A stretch of DNA of 35,774 bases from Micromonospora alfalfae (GCF_022230925.1 NZ_JAKKFH010000038.1:1-35774); one strand, 5' to 3'. Positions 24,873-34,797 are shown, counted from the stretch's first letter. Numbers and translations: made by a program. Notes: generated by a model from the letters alone, not told the origin.

Positions 24873-25618
24873 CCGACCGCGTGTACGTCCTCACCGGCGC
24901 CTCCCGCGGTCTGGGTTACGCGACCGCGCAAAGCCTGGTCGCCGACGGTGCACGAGTGGTGCTCTCGGCCCGCGACCCGGACGCGGTGGCAGCCGCCGCG
25001 CAGCAGCTGGGCGGCCCGGAGCACGCCGTCGGGCTGACCGCGGACCTGACCGACCCCCAGACCCCGGGGCAGCTTGTCGCCGCCGCCCAGGAACACTTCG
25101 GCCGGCTCGACGGGGCGCTGATCTCGGTCGGCGGCCCACCGGCGGGCAACGCCGCGGCGATCACCGACGAACAGTGGCGGCTCTCCTTCGAAACCGTCTT
25201 CCTGGGCACCATCCGCGCGGTCCGCACGATCGCCGCCGCACTGCCCGACGGCGGCGCGATCGGCCTGGTGCTCTCCACCTCGGCTCGCGGCCCGGTGCCC
25301 GGCCTGGGCATCTCCAACGGTCTACGGCCCGGCCTGGTCGGTGCGGCCAAGGACATCGCCGACGACTACGGCCCGCGTGGAGTCCGGGTGGTCGGGCTGC
25401 TGCCCGGCCGGATCATGACCGACCGCAACCGGGAACTCTTCGCCGCGACCGGCGACCCGGACCGCGCCCGCGCCGACGCGGAGGCCAGCATCCCGTTGCG
25501 CCGCCTCGGCGACCCCGCCGAGTTCGGCCGGGTGGCCGCGTTCGTGCTCTCCCCCGCCGCGAGCTACCTCACCGGGATCACAGTGCCGGTCGACGGCGGC
25601 GCGCTGCGCGGGCTGTGA
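24857..25618 (+). CDS. Short-chain dehydrogenase/reductase with atypical active site
   Basis: This 253-residue SDR has the cofactor loop TGASRGLG at residues 13-20 and SARDPD after the second strand. The catalytic Ser is in LVLSTSARG (Ser140). The usual YxxxK is replaced by SNGLR (Ser153 to Arg157) within PGLGISNGLRPGLVGAAKDIA. A subgroup of SDRs shares this LSNxLRxG pattern, so this is a family trait rather than damage; the normal Tyr/Lys chemistry may not apply. The C-terminus ITVPVDGGALRGL is typical. The gene begins inside the MNIO partner gene and its stop overlaps a GTG of the next frame, so it is in the same transcription unit. Confidence 0.85.
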   Translation: MDLGLTDRVYVLTGASRGLGYATAQSLVADGARVVLSARDPDAVAAAAQQLGGPEHAVGLTADLTDPQTPGQLVAAAQEHFGRLDGALISVGGPPAGNAAAITDEQWRLSFETVFLGTIRAVRTIAAALPDGGAIGLVLSTSARGPVPGLGISNGLRPGLVGAAKDIADDYGPRGVRVVGLLPGRIMTDRNRELFAATGDPDRARADAEASIPLRRLGDPAEFGRVAAFVLSPAASYLTGITVPVDGGALRGL

Positions 25619-26391
25619 CAGCCGAGCGGGCCCGAGGTGCCCGTTCGGCAACGCCGCCCGAGAACACTCAGTCCGGCGACCCGACCGTTGATCGACTCGG
25701 CCTTCAGGAAACCGGGGGGTTGACGCGACCAGGACACCCCGACTTTCAGGAACCTGAGTCGATCAACGCGCGGCCCACCCGCACGGACCTGACGGCCGGG
25801 ACAGCCCGGCCCACCCGGGCGGACCTGACGGCCGGGACAGCGCGGCCCACCCGGGCGGACCTGACGGCCGCCGCCGACCGGACCATTCCCGACGTGCTCG
25901 CGCCGGGGCTGGAGGTGCTCTTCGTCGGCATCAACCCGGGCCTGTGGTCGGCCGCGACCGGGTGGCACTTCGCCCGACCCGGAAACCGGTTCTGGCCCGC
26001 CCTGCACGCGGGCGGGTTCACCCCCCGGCTGCTGCACCCCAGCGAGCAGGACGAGCTGCCCGCACTCGGGCTCGGCATCACCAACATGGCCGCCCGGGCC
26101 AGCGCCCGCGCGGACGAGCTGAGCACCGAGGAACTCCTCGACGGCGCGGCGATCCTGGCCGACAAGGTGACCCGGTACCGGCCGCGCTGGGTAGCCGTGG
26201 TGGGGGTGACGGCGTACCGGATCGGTTTTCAGCGGCCGAAGGCCGCCTTCGGGCCGCAGCCGGAGTCGCTGGCCGGCGCCCGGCTGTGGGTGCTGCCCAA
26301 CCCCAGCGGCCTGAACGCGCACTTCACCCCGGTCACCCTGGGCCTGGCGTTCGCCGAGTTACGGGCGGCCACCGAGCTACCGGCCCCCTGA
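25615..26391 (+). CDS. mug: G/U mismatch-specific DNA glycosylase (Mug/TDG family)
   Basis: Mug removes uracil or thymine opposite guanine in base-excision repair. Both family motifs are present: VLFVGINPG (GINPG at residues 105-109) and LPNPSGLN near the end. The typical N-terminus is ADRTIPDVLAPGLE. With the GTG at 25615, which overlaps the SDR stop as GTGA, the protein has 258 residues, about 75 more than usual. The extra part is encoded by an 83-bp palindromic repeat and a 36-bp tandem repeat that stay in frame. A TTG at 25720 inside the repeat is another possible start. No ATG exists close to the conserved core. The stop codon lies in another palindromic repeat. Confidence 0.8.
   Translation: MTAERARGARSATPPENTQSGDPTVDRLGLQETGGLTRPGHPDFQEPESINARPTRTDLTAGTARPTRADLTAGTARPTRADLTAAADRTIPDVLAPGLEVLFVGINPGLWSAATGWHFARPGNRFWPALHAGGFTPRLLHPSEQDELPALGLGITNMAARASARADELSTEELLDGAAILADKVTRYRPRWVAVVGVTAYRIGFQRPKAAFGPQPESLAGARLWVLPNPSGLNAHFTPVTLGLAFAELRAATELPAP
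25686..25768. repeat. Dispersed palindromic repeat, copy 2 (83 bp), within the 5' part of mug
   Basis: Perfect 13-bp terminal arms CGTTGATCGACTC (25686-25698) and GAGTCGATCAACG (25756-25768) enclose CTTCAGGAAACCGG and, on the other side, CACCCCGACTTTCAGGAA, resembling copies 1 and 3. It lies between the SDR stop and the conserved part of the mug frame and contains no stop codon in that frame. Confidence 0.75.
25771..25869. repeat. 36-bp tandem repeat, about 2.75 copies
   Basis: Units start at 25771, 25807 and 25843. Each encodes ARPTRADLTAGT (first copy RPTRTDL) in the mug frame. The last unit runs into the normal Mug N-terminus. Since 36 is a multiple of three, copy-number change would lengthen or shorten the protein without a frameshift. 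Confidence 0.8.
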
Positions 26392-26466
26392 TCGACTCGG
26401 TTTCACGGAAGTCGGGTGGTCGATGCGACCAGGACACCCCGACTTCCGGAAACCGGAGTTGATCAG
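26388..26466. repeat. Dispersed palindromic repeat, copy 3 (79 bp), between convergent genes
   Basis: The outer arms are CTGATCGACTCGGTTTC and its imperfect complement ending GGAGTTGATCAG; the inner arms GGAAGTCGGG and CCCGACTTCC pair well. Its first bases contain the mug stop TGA (26389-26391), and it ends 13 bases before the stop of the opposing ABC exporter gene. It probably serves as terminator for both genes. Confidence 0.75.
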
Positions 26467-26479
26467 CGCGGCGCAGACG

Positions 26480-28468
26480 TCAGTTGGCGGCGGCGGGCGG
26501 CAGCACCTCGTCGGCACGGTAGGTGCCCAGCGGCATGACCACCGGCTCGGGGCCGGTCGCGTCGACAAACGGGGTGGGCGAGTCGGCGACAGCGAACTGG
26601 GTGCGGTACAGCTCGGCGTAGAGCCCGCCGACTGCCACCAACTCCTCGTGGCGCCCCCGCTCGACGATCCGCCCACCGTCGAGGACCAGGATCTGGTCGG
26701 CGTCGCGCACTGTGGAGAGCCGGTGCGCGATCACCAGCGCGGTACGCCCGGCCAGCGCCACCGACAGCGCACGCTGCACCGCGGCCTCGCTCTCCGAATC
26801 CAGGTGTGCTGTCGCCTCGTCGAGGATCACGATCGACGGGGCCTTGAGCAGCAGTCGCGCGATCGCGATGCGCTGCTTCTCGCCGCCGGAGAACCGGTAG
26901 CCGCGCTCCCCCACTGTGGTGTCCAGACCGTCGGGCAGCGCCCGAACCAGATCGGCCACCTGCGCCCCGGCCAGGGCGGCCCAGATCTCGTCGTCTGTGG
27001 CGTCCGGCTTGGCGTAGCGAAGATTCTCGGCGATCGTCTCGTGGAACAGGTGCGAATCCTGAGTGACCACACCGATCTCGTCGCGCAGGGAGGCGAGCGT
27101 CGCGTCGCGCACGTCCACCCCGCCGACGAGCACCTGCCCGTCGCTGACGTCGTAGATCCGGGAGATGAGCATCGACAGTGTCGACTTGCCCGCCCCGGAC
27201 GGGCCGACCAGCGCGACCATCTGCCCCGGCTCGACGCTGAACGAGACCCCCTTGAGCACCGGTTCGTTGACGGTCCGGTCGAGCGTGGCGACCTCCTCCA
27301 GGGAGGCGAGGGAGATCTCGGCGGCGCTCGGGTAGCGGAAACGCACGTCGCGGAAGTCGACCCGGCCGGCGCCCACTGGCACCGACACCGCGTCGGGCTT
27401 CTCCACGATGCCCGGCTTGAGGTCGAGCACCTCGAAGACCCGGTCGAAGGAGACCAGCGCGCTCATCACGTCCACCCGGACGTTGGAGAGCGCGGTGAGC
27501 GGCCCGTACAGGCGGGTGAGCAGCAGCGCTAGCGTCACCACTGTGCCGGCGCTGACACCGCCGGTCACCGCGAGCCAGCCGCCGAGGCCGTAGGTCAGCG
27601 CCTGCGCCAGTGAGGCGACCAGCAACATCGCCACGAAGAACGTGCGGGAGTACATGGCCGACTGGATGCCGATGTCGCGGACCCGCTCGGCCCGGTCGCC
27701 GAACCGGCGGGCCTCGATCTCGGGCTGGCCGAAGAGCTTCACCAGCAGCGCGCCGGCCACTCCGAACCGCTCGGTCATTGTCGCGTTCATCTTGGCGTCG
27801 AGGTTGTACGCCTCGCGGGTGATGTCCGCCAGCCGTCGACCGACCCGACGGGCCGGAATGATGAAGATCGGTAGCAGCACCAGTGACAGCGCGGTGATCT
27901 GCCAGGAGAGGGTGAACATCACCGCCGCGGTGAGCACCAGCTGGATGACGTTGCTGACCACACCGGACAGGGTGGAGGTGAACGCCCGTTGGGCGCCGAG
28001 CACGTCGTTGTTGAGCCTGCTGACCAGGGCGCCGGTCTGGGTGCGGGTGAAGAACTGCAACGGCATCCGCTGCACGTGGTCGTAGACCCGGGTGCGCAGG
28101 TTGAAGATGATGCCCTCGCCGATGCGGGCGGAATACCATCGTTGGGCCAGCGACAGCAGCGCGTCGGCGACCGCCAGCGCGGCGATGAACAGGGCCAGCC
28201 GCACCACGAGTCGCCCGGCCTCGGCACCGCCCCGGTTGATCGCGTTGATCACGTCACCGGCGAGCACCGGAGTGGCCACGCCGATGATGGCGGCCAACAC
28301 GACTGTGGCCAGGAAGACGATGATGTCGCGCCGGTAGGGGTGGGCGAAGGCGACGATGCGGCGGGCCACCCCGCGCTTGAGCCGGTGGGTGGAGACCTCG
28401 TCGCTGTTGCGCATCGACCGGAGCATGCTCCACCCGGCCATGCCACCGCCGGACATCGGGTTGGACAT
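26480..28468 (-). CDS. ABC exporter, fused membrane and ATPase domains
   Basis: This 662-residue half-transporter of the MsbA/multidrug type has a membrane domain at about residues 45-340. Its nucleotide-binding domain has Walker A GPSGAGKST at 422-430, a signature FSGGEKQR at 526-533 (FSGGE for LSGGQ), Walker B IVILDEAT at 546-553, and the switch His in VIAHRLSTV. All catalytic residues are present. A short insertion (LEEVATLDRTVNE) lies between the first ATPase strands. GGAGGTGA just before the ATG supports the start. It would work as a homodimer, since no partner half is adjacent; the substrate is unknown. Confidence 0.9.
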   Translation of the reverse strand: MSNPMSGGGMAGWSMLRSMRNSDEVSTHRLKRGVARRIVAFAHPYRRDIIVFLATVVLAAIIGVATPVLAGDVINAINRGGAEAGRLVVRLALFIAALAVADALLSLAQRWYSARIGEGIIFNLRTRVYDHVQRMPLQFFTRTQTGALVSRLNNDVLGAQRAFTSTLSGVVSNVIQLVLTAAVMFTLSWQITALSLVLLPIFIIPARRVGRRLADITREAYNLDAKMNATMTERFGVAGALLVKLFGQPEIEARRFGDRAERVRDIGIQSAMYSRTFFVAMLLVASLAQALTYGLGGWLAVTGGVSAGTVVTLALLLTRLYGPLTALSNVRVDVMSALVSFDRVFEVLDLKPGIVEKPDAVSVPVGAGRVDFRDVRFRYPSAAEISLASLEEVATLDRTVNEPVLKGVSFSVEPGQMVALVGPSGAGKSTLSMLISRIYDVSDGQVLVGGVDVRDATLASLRDEIGVVTQDSHLFHETIAENLRYAKPDATDDEIWAALAGAQVADLVRALPDGLDTTVGERGYRFSGGEKQRIAIARLLLKAPSIVILDEATAHLDSESEAAVQRALSVALAGRTALVIAHRLSTVRDADQILVLDGGRIVERGRHEELVAVGGLYAELYRTQFAVADSPTPFVDATGPEPVVMPLGTYRADEVLPPAAAN

Positions 28469-28570
28469 CGCTCACCTCCGGGTTGCCGGGCAGACCGCAC
28501 CGTCAGGTCAATTCTCCCGACGAGTGTGACAACCTCGGTCGTAACCCGGATCTTCCCGTGCGGTCCTTAC

Positions 28571-29338
28571 CTATTCTCCAGTACCGGCGAGGTCACGCAG
28601 CCGACGGGTCTGCGCCTCCCGCTCGGCGCGCTGCTGGTCGGCGTGCGACCGCCCGGCCGCACCGGCGAGCAACGCCTTGATCTCCACCACCGCGTCGCGG
28701 GCCCCGGAGAGCAGGCCGGCGGTCAGGTCCCGCACCGCGCCGTCCAGCTCGGCCGGGGGTACGACGAGGGTGGCCAGCCCGATCCGGTCCGCCTCGGCGG
28801 CGTCCAACCGGCGGCCTGTCGCACAGATCTCCAACGCCCGCGAAAACCCGACCAGCTCGACGAGGCGTTTCGTGCCGGCCAGGTCGGGCACCAGACCGAG
28901 GGTCACCTCGGCCATCGACAGCTTCGCGTCCGTGGACAGCACTCGCAGGTCACAGGCGAGCGCGAGCTGGAAGCCGGCACCGATCGCGTGGCCCTGCACG
29001 GCTGCGACGGAGACGACATCCGGCCGGTGCAGCCAGGTGAAACCGGCCTGGAACTCCGCGATGCGATCGGCGCACTCCTGCTCAGGCAGCGTGGCCAGCT
29101 CAGCGAACGACCCCGGGCCGGAGGCGCCCGCCACTGCGAGGTCGAGGCCGGCCGAGAACGCGCGACCCTCACCGCGGACCACCACCACCCGCACGTCGCC
29201 GGGCAGGTCACGGGAGAAGTCGCTCATCGCTCGCCACATCGCGGGCGTCTGGGCATTGAGCACGTCGGGCCGGCACAACGTCACCGTGGCGACCGGCCCG
29301 TCGCAAGTCAGCCGAACCCCGGTCGCCTCGGCGGTCAC
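28571..29338 (-). CDS. Enoyl-CoA hydratase/isomerase family protein
   Basis: This 255-residue crotonase-fold protein has RAFSAGLDL (first oxyanion loop, residues 59-67), GHAIGAGFQLALACDLRV (second loop, about 116-133), and SMAEVTLGLVPDLAGTKRL with Glu144 where hydratases carry a catalytic Glu. It probably acts on an acyl-CoA; hydratase versus isomerase cannot be decided. The GTG at 29338 gives VTAEATGVRLTCDGPVATVTL; the frame is open upstream but overlaps the next gene. It follows the Gbn-like gene with a 46-base gap on the same strand. Confidence 0.87.
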   Translation of the reverse strand: MTAEATGVRLTCDGPVATVTLCRPDVLNAQTPAMWRAMSDFSRDLPGDVRVVVVRGEGRAFSAGLDLAVAGASGPGSFAELATLPEQECADRIAEFQAGFTWLHRPDVVSVAAVQGHAIGAGFQLALACDLRVLSTDAKLSMAEVTLGLVPDLAGTKRLVELVGFSRALEICATGRRLDAAEADRIGLATLVVPPAELDGAVRDLTAGLLSGARDAVVEIKALLAGAAGRSHADQQRAEREAQTRRLRDLAGTGE

Positions 29339-29384
29339 CGGACGTCCCGGGGCGCGGCGCTGGTGGACGACGCTGAGGGGCGGG

Positions 29385-29612
29385 TCACGCCTTCTTGCGG
29401 CGCCGGGCGCCACCGCGCTGACGCAGCTGCACGCCGGACTCGGTGAGCACTCGGTGGATGAACCCGTAGGAACGGCCGGTCGAGGCCGCCAACGCGCGGA
29501 TGCTCTCCCCCGAGGTGTACCGCTTTACCAGGTCCTTGGCGAGCGTCTGACGCTCGGCTCCGACGATCCGGCGACCCTTCTCAGTGCTGGTGGCTGTGCC
29601 AGTGGCTGCCAT
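29385..29612 (-). CDS. Small helix-turn-helix protein, Gbn-like nucleoid-associated protein
   Basis: This 75-residue basic protein has the core GRRIVGAERQTLAKDLVKRY, then a helix-turn-helix (SGESIRALAASTGRSYGFIHRVLTESG) at about 34-60 and a tail ending RQRGGARRRKKA. It is strongly conserved in actinobacteria. I match it to the Streptomyces Gbn type (SCO1839), a small nucleoid-associated protein that binds GATC-containing sites and affects development. The neighbouring enoyl-CoA hydratase gene agrees with my memory of the Streptomyces locus. The ATG follows GAGGAC by several bases. Confidence 0.75.
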   Translation of the reverse strand: MAATGTATSTEKGRRIVGAERQTLAKDLVKRYTSGESIRALAASTGRSYGFIHRVLTESGVQLRQRGGARRRKKA

Positions 29613-29816
29613 GCTGTGTCCTCACGTCCCAGACTGTGCGGTTCGGATACGGTCCCACCTATTAGACCGCCTCGGACGATCATGCGCCAGATATCAACTC
29701 TTCGCCAACCGACACGCTATGCAATGTCAGCTTCCCGATAGAGTGATCCTGGCGATCCGGCCCGCCGCGGCATCCACGCGTACCACCGCCGAAAGCTGGC
29801 GGCTGCCGACGACCCG

Positions 29817-29822
29817 TAGCCT
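29817..29822 (+). promoter_or_regulatory. Leaderless -10 box of the CadD-like gene
   Basis: TAGCCT, then six bases and the GTG at 29829. The hexamer and spacing are identical to the box of the gene at 550. Confidence 0.55.
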
Positions 29823-29828
29823 TCGGTC

Positions 29829-30428
29829 GTGATCGACCTGTTGAGCACCGCCGGCGCGGCGGCCGTGGTCTTCGCCGCCACCGACGTCGACGACATCGTC
29901 ATTCTGACGCTGTTCTTCGTCGCGGCCCGCACCACCGGCCGACCTCGCACCTGGCAGATTGTCGCCGGGCAATACCTCGGCATCGGTGCGCTCGCGTTGG
30001 CCAGCGCGGTGATCGCGGGTGGACTCCTGGTGGTGCCCGACCCGTGGACGGGGCTGCTCGGCCTGCTGCCGATCGCGCTCGGCGTACGCGCGCTGCGGAG
30101 TTCGGGCGACGACGAGACACCGGCGATTGTCACCGGAGCACTCGGCGTAGCCGGGGTGACGATCGCGAACGGCGCTGACAACGTCGCTGTCTACGTACCC
30201 GTCTTCCGGGCCCTCGGTGTCGCCGACAGTGCCGTGTTCCTGCTGGTCTTCGTGCTGCTGATCGGGCTCTGGTGCGTGGTCGGGGCCTGGCTGGGCGGGC
30301 ACCGGAGGGTGGTCCGGCTGGTCGAGCGCGTCGGCGCCTGGCTGGTGCCGACGATCTTCATCGCCATCGGGCTGGTGATCCTGGTCAGCTCCGGCGTGCT
30401 CGGCCGACTGGCCGAGCTGCTCGGCTGA
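29829..30428 (+). CDS. CadD-like cadmium resistance/LysE-superfamily transporter
   Basis: This 199-residue polytopic protein has FAATDVDDIVILTLFF near the N-terminus and VTIANGADNVAVYVPVF in the middle. The repeated Asp/Asn-containing membrane motifs are typical of the CadD family. About five to six hydrophobic helices are visible. Members export or sequester cadmium and related cations; the substrate here is inferred from the family. The GTG is fixed by TAGCCT six bases upstream. It is divergent from the Gbn-like gene, about 216 bases away, and convergent with the ABC-F gene. Confidence 0.8.
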   Translation: MIDLLSTAGAAAVVFAATDVDDIVILTLFFVAARTTGRPRTWQIVAGQYLGIGALALASAVIAGGLLVVPDPWTGLLGLLPIALGVRALRSSGDDETPAIVTGALGVAGVTIANGADNVAVYVPVFRALGVADSAVFLLVFVLLIGLWCVVGAWLGGHRRVVRLVERVGAWLVPTIFIAIGLVILVSSGVLGRLAELLG

Positions 30429-30433
30429 GAGCC

Positions 30434-30449
30434 GACCGAGCCCCCTCGG

Positions 30450-30451
<2 letters not shown>
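30434..30451. terminator. Short hairpin between convergent CadD-like and ABC-F genes
   Basis: A seven-base stem GACCGAG/CTCGGTC with a CCCC loop follows the CadD-like stop by five bases and reaches into the ABC-F stop codon. Only a weak terminator is suggested. Confidence 0.35.
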
Positions 30452-32054
<1,603 letters not shown>

Positions 32055-32316
32055 GGTTGCGGGCTCGCTCTCGGGGTTGGAAGGCTGACTCGGGGCACGC
32101 GAAACGGCCGGCGGGCTCAAGGGGCCCGACGGCGCGGGGCGGTTCAGCCTTCGCAGCGCAGCACCTGACAAGTGTACCGGTCGCCGCGGAACGGCCTGCC
32201 CGGATTACCGATCAAGATCATCGGGTACCGGAACGCCTTACCGGACCCCGTCCGGCACTCGATGGACGAAACGACACACAAAAGACACTCACCGGCATAC
32301 GGCGATCGGGGTCACC

Positions 32317-33240
32317 ATGGAACTCAACGAGCGGGCCGAGCTCGACACCTCCCAGGCCAAAGACCTGGGCCGGGGTAGCGGCGGGTCGGGCGGCGGCTTC
32401 GGCATCCCCATCCCTGGCGGCGGCGGCCGGGGCGGCATCATCGGCATCGTGGTGGCCGTTCTCGTCGCCCTGCTCGGCGGCGGGTTCGGTCTCAACGCCA
32501 GGACCAACGGCGATGACGGCGGCCAGGCTGGGGGCGGTGACCTGGATCAGGTGTGCGGCACCACAAACCCCGACCGTCTCGACGACGCGCGCTGCCGCAA
32601 CCTGCTCTACGTCAACAGCATCCAGGACTACTGGAAGAAGGCGTACCCCGACCTGGGCAGGAGCGACTACGAGGTCACCACCACGAACTTCTTCCAGGCG
32701 GCCGTCAACACCGGCTGCGGGCAGGCCGACTCGGGTGTCGGCCCGTTCTACTGCCCGGCAGACCGGAAGGTGTACATCGACCTGAGCTTCTACGACGAGC
32801 TGGCCTCCCGGTTCGGCGCGAAGGGCGAGTTCGCCCAGCCGTACGTGCTCGCCCACGAGTACGGCCACCACGTGCAGAACCTGCTCGGCACCAACGCGAA
32901 GGCCGGCCAGGGCGACCAGAGCGGGCCTCGCTCCGCCTCGGTGCGGTTGGAGCTCCAGGCCGACTGCTACGCCGGCGCCTGGGCCCGGCACGCCACCGAG
33001 AGCAAGGACAAGACCGGCCAGCAGCCGCTATTCAAGTCGATCACCGACGCCGACATCAGCCAGGCCATCGACGCCGCCGAGGCGATCGGCGACGACAGCA
33101 TCCAGGAGCGCTCCGGCGGGCAGGTCAACCCCGACCAGTTCACCCACGGCACGTCCGAGCAGCGCAAGCGTTGGTTCAACCAGGGCTACGACCGCGGCGA
33201 CCCGAAGACCTGCGACACCTTCGGCACCGACCAGCTCTGA
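32317..33240 (+). CDS. YpfJ-type neutral zinc metallopeptidase, membrane-anchored
   Basis: This 307-residue protein of the YpfJ-like zinc peptidase family starts MELNERAELDTSQAKDLG. It has a Gly-rich segment and one membrane helix at about residues 40-59. The extracytoplasmic domain carries the zinc motif HEYGHH (His180, Glu181, His184) and a third ligand candidate Glu212 in RLELQADCYAGAW. Cys residues at 80, 93, 134 and 146 may form disulfides. No substrate is known. The ATG has GGGG seven bases upstream. A strong terminator follows. Confidence 0.9.
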   Translation: MELNERAELDTSQAKDLGRGSGGSGGGFGIPIPGGGGRGGIIGIVVAVLVALLGGGFGLNARTNGDDGGQAGGGDLDQVCGTTNPDRLDDARCRNLLYVNSIQDYWKKAYPDLGRSDYEVTTTNFFQAAVNTGCGQADSGVGPFYCPADRKVYIDLSFYDELASRFGAKGEFAQPYVLAHEYGHHVQNLLGTNAKAGQGDQSGPRSASVRLELQADCYAGAWARHATESKDKTGQQPLFKSITDADISQAIDAAEAIGDDSIQERSGGQVNPDQFTHGTSEQRKRWFNQGYDRGDPKTCDTFGTDQL

Positions 33241-33252
33241 CATCCGCCCCGA

Positions 33253-33289
33253 GATCGTGGCAGGCCCCCTCGGCGGGCCTGCCACGATC
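33253..33289. terminator. Bidirectional terminator after the metallopeptidase gene
   Basis: A perfect 15-bp stem (33253-33267 with 33275-33289) with a seven-base loop lies between the convergent metallopeptidase and SnoaL-like genes. Confidence 0.85.
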
Positions 33290-33313
33290 GTCATTCCTGC
33301 CGAAGCTCCCGCG

Positions 33314-33673
33314 TCAGGTGAGCCGGGAGACCTGGTAGTGGCCGATGAGCCAGCCGTCGTCGACCCGCCGCAGGAGCACGCCGAGGTTGACCGTCAGGGC
33401 CGGCCGGTCGGTGAAGCCGAACTCCACCTCCAGGTAGCCGAGGATCACGTCGTCGGCGAGACGGCGGATCTCCCGGATGTCGTACGCGGCGGTCAGGCCG
33501 AGCGGCTGCCCGGCGTAGTAGGCGGCGACGCCGGCAGTACCGACCGTGTACGGCTGCAATCCCTGAAAGATCGCGTCGTCGGTGAAGCACGCCGCGACCT
33601 GATCGGGCTCGTGGGCGTCGACAGCCGCTTTCCAGCGGTCGAGGACGGTACGCAGAATCTGCGCCTCGGACAT
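33314..33673 (-). CDS. SnoaL-like/NTF2-fold protein (SgcJ/EcaC type)
   Basis: This 119-residue protein of the NTF2-like fold has ILRTVLDRWKAAVDAHEPDQVAACFTDDAIFQGL at the start and a strand-rich second half ending GWLIGHYQVSRL. Family members are small enzymes or binding proteins of varied function, so no reaction can be assigned. GGGAG precedes the ATG. It follows the isomerase-like gene on the same strand with about 70 bases between. Confidence 0.82.
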   Translation of the reverse strand: MSEAQILRTVLDRWKAAVDAHEPDQVAACFTDDAIFQGLQPYTVGTAGVAAYYAGQPLGLTAAYDIREIRRLADDVILGYLEVEFGFTDRPALTVNLGVLLRRVDDGWLIGHYQVSRLT

Positions 33674-33742
33674 GATGATCTCCCTGCTGGACGGACGTGC
33701 CCCGTTTCGCGCCTGTCGAGCTGCCCCAGACGGCCTCCAGGC

Positions 33743-34042
33743 TCAGCGAGGCGGCTGACCGGGGTCGTTCGGGTGCGGCGTCAACGGCGTCACTGTCTCG
33801 CGCCGCCAGGCGCGCAGCGGCATCGACGCGAGGACCGTCTCCAACTCGTCCGCGTCGGCGGCCTGGAACAGCCCCCACGTACGCCACTCCCCCGGCGCCA
33901 GCGGCGGCCGCCACAGCCGCAGGAGGCTGCCCTGGGCCGTCAGCTCGGCCGAACGCCCCGCCTCCCGCGCGCGCATGTCGGCGACCCCGTCGTCTGACGT
34001 TCCCCGCGGCACCGTCGTCACCATGTCAACCAGAAACTCCAC
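33743..34042 (-). CDS. Muconolactone delta-isomerase-like protein
   Basis: This 99-residue ferredoxin-like-fold protein begins VEFLVDMVTTVPRGTSDD, with LWRPPLAPGEWRTWGLFQAADADELETVLASMPL in the middle. The pattern matches the muconolactone isomerase family. No other beta-ketoadipate pathway genes are nearby, so a general small-molecule isomerase or ligand-binding role is as likely. The GTG at 34042 is supported by GGAGG about nine bases upstream; the longer open frame adds only a Pro/Ser-rich stub. Confidence 0.8.
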   Translation of the reverse strand: MEFLVDMVTTVPRGTSDDGVADMRAREAGRSAELTAQGSLLRLWRPPLAPGEWRTWGLFQAADADELETVLASMPLRAWRRETVTPLTPHPNDPGQPPR

Positions 34043-34137
34043 GCGCCCATCCTCCGACGGCTGGGCGGGCAGCACGCCGCGAACCCCGTTCTGGGTCGCG
34101 ATCGTCTCCCCACCGACGCCGCCAGTGAAGGCCGAGG

Positions 34138-34785
34138 TCAGTCGGGGTCGCGCACCAGGATCCGTACCGCCCGGGCCGCGCCCACCGCCGCCACCAGCAC
34201 CGCGTGCCGGGGCTCCGGCACGTCGAGCAACCGCTCCGCCCGCAACGGCACGAGCGGGGCCAACCGCCGGTCGGCCAGCACACCGTCCACAGCCCGCCGG
34301 TCACCGCCGCAGACGAGGGCCGCCAACCTCGACGCCTGCGGCAACAGCAGCCGTACGGCCAGGTCCGCCGCGTCGCCCAGCGCAGCCTTCGCCTGGTTGT
34401 CACGTCGGCGGGCGAACCGGTGCTGCGACCATCCCCCAGCGGCGGTGCGCCCCTGCACGTACCGGGTGTCCACCTTGGAGACGACGAGGTCGCCGCCCTC
34501 GGCCACCCCGAGCGCCACCGCGCCCTTGCGGGCCAGCAGCAGGCCGATCCGGCGGGGCATCACGGCGGCGGCCACGAACCCGGCCACATCCAGGCCGCCC
34601 GGCGCACCCGGTGGGGCGTACAGCTCGGCGGTTGCCCCGTCCGGGGCGGCGAGCAGCAGGCCGTACTCCTGGGCGCTGGCTGTGGGCGGGCCGTGCCGGT
34701 CGGCGAAGCCCTCGACCCAGCGGCCGACGCGGGCCGGGTCGACCTCGACCCACCGCCCTCCGCCGGCTGCGGGTCGACTGGTCAT
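34138..34785 (-). CDS. acVLRF1-type peptidyl-tRNA hydrolase (ribosome rescue)
   Basis: This 215-residue protein has the release-factor-like VLRF1 fold. It shows RRIGLLLARKGAVALGVAEG and SKVDTRYVQGRT, then the catalytic-type loop GGWSQHRFARRRDNQ with Gln121, matching the GxxxQ pattern of VLRF1/eRF1 relatives. The end is AVLVAAVGAARAVRILVRDPD. Actinobacterial members are proposed to release stalled peptidyl-tRNA from large ribosomal subunits. The ATG at 34785 is chosen because TACGGT lies six bases upstream; the nine codons before it in the open frame would be excluded. Confidence 0.85.
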   Translation of the reverse strand: MTSRPAAGGGRWVEVDPARVGRWVEGFADRHGPPTASAQEYGLLLAAPDGATAELYAPPGAPGGLDVAGFVAAAVMPRRIGLLLARKGAVALGVAEGGDLVVSKVDTRYVQGRTAAGGWSQHRFARRRDNQAKAALGDAADLAVRLLLPQASRLAALVCGGDRRAVDGVLADRRLAPLVPLRAERLLDVPEPRHAVLVAAVGAARAVRILVRDPD

Positions 34786-34791
34786 CGCCCG

Positions 34792-34797
34792 ACCGTA
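34792..34797 (-). promoter_or_regulatory. Leaderless -10 box of the acVLRF1 gene
   Basis: TACGGT on the - strand is followed by six bases and the ATG at 34785. Confidence 0.5.

Noticed and set aside
24493..25614. Upstream extension of the Mug frame to 24493
   Set aside because: It is open only because it shadows the SDR and MNIO partner genes in another frame; Arg/Pro/Gly-rich noise.
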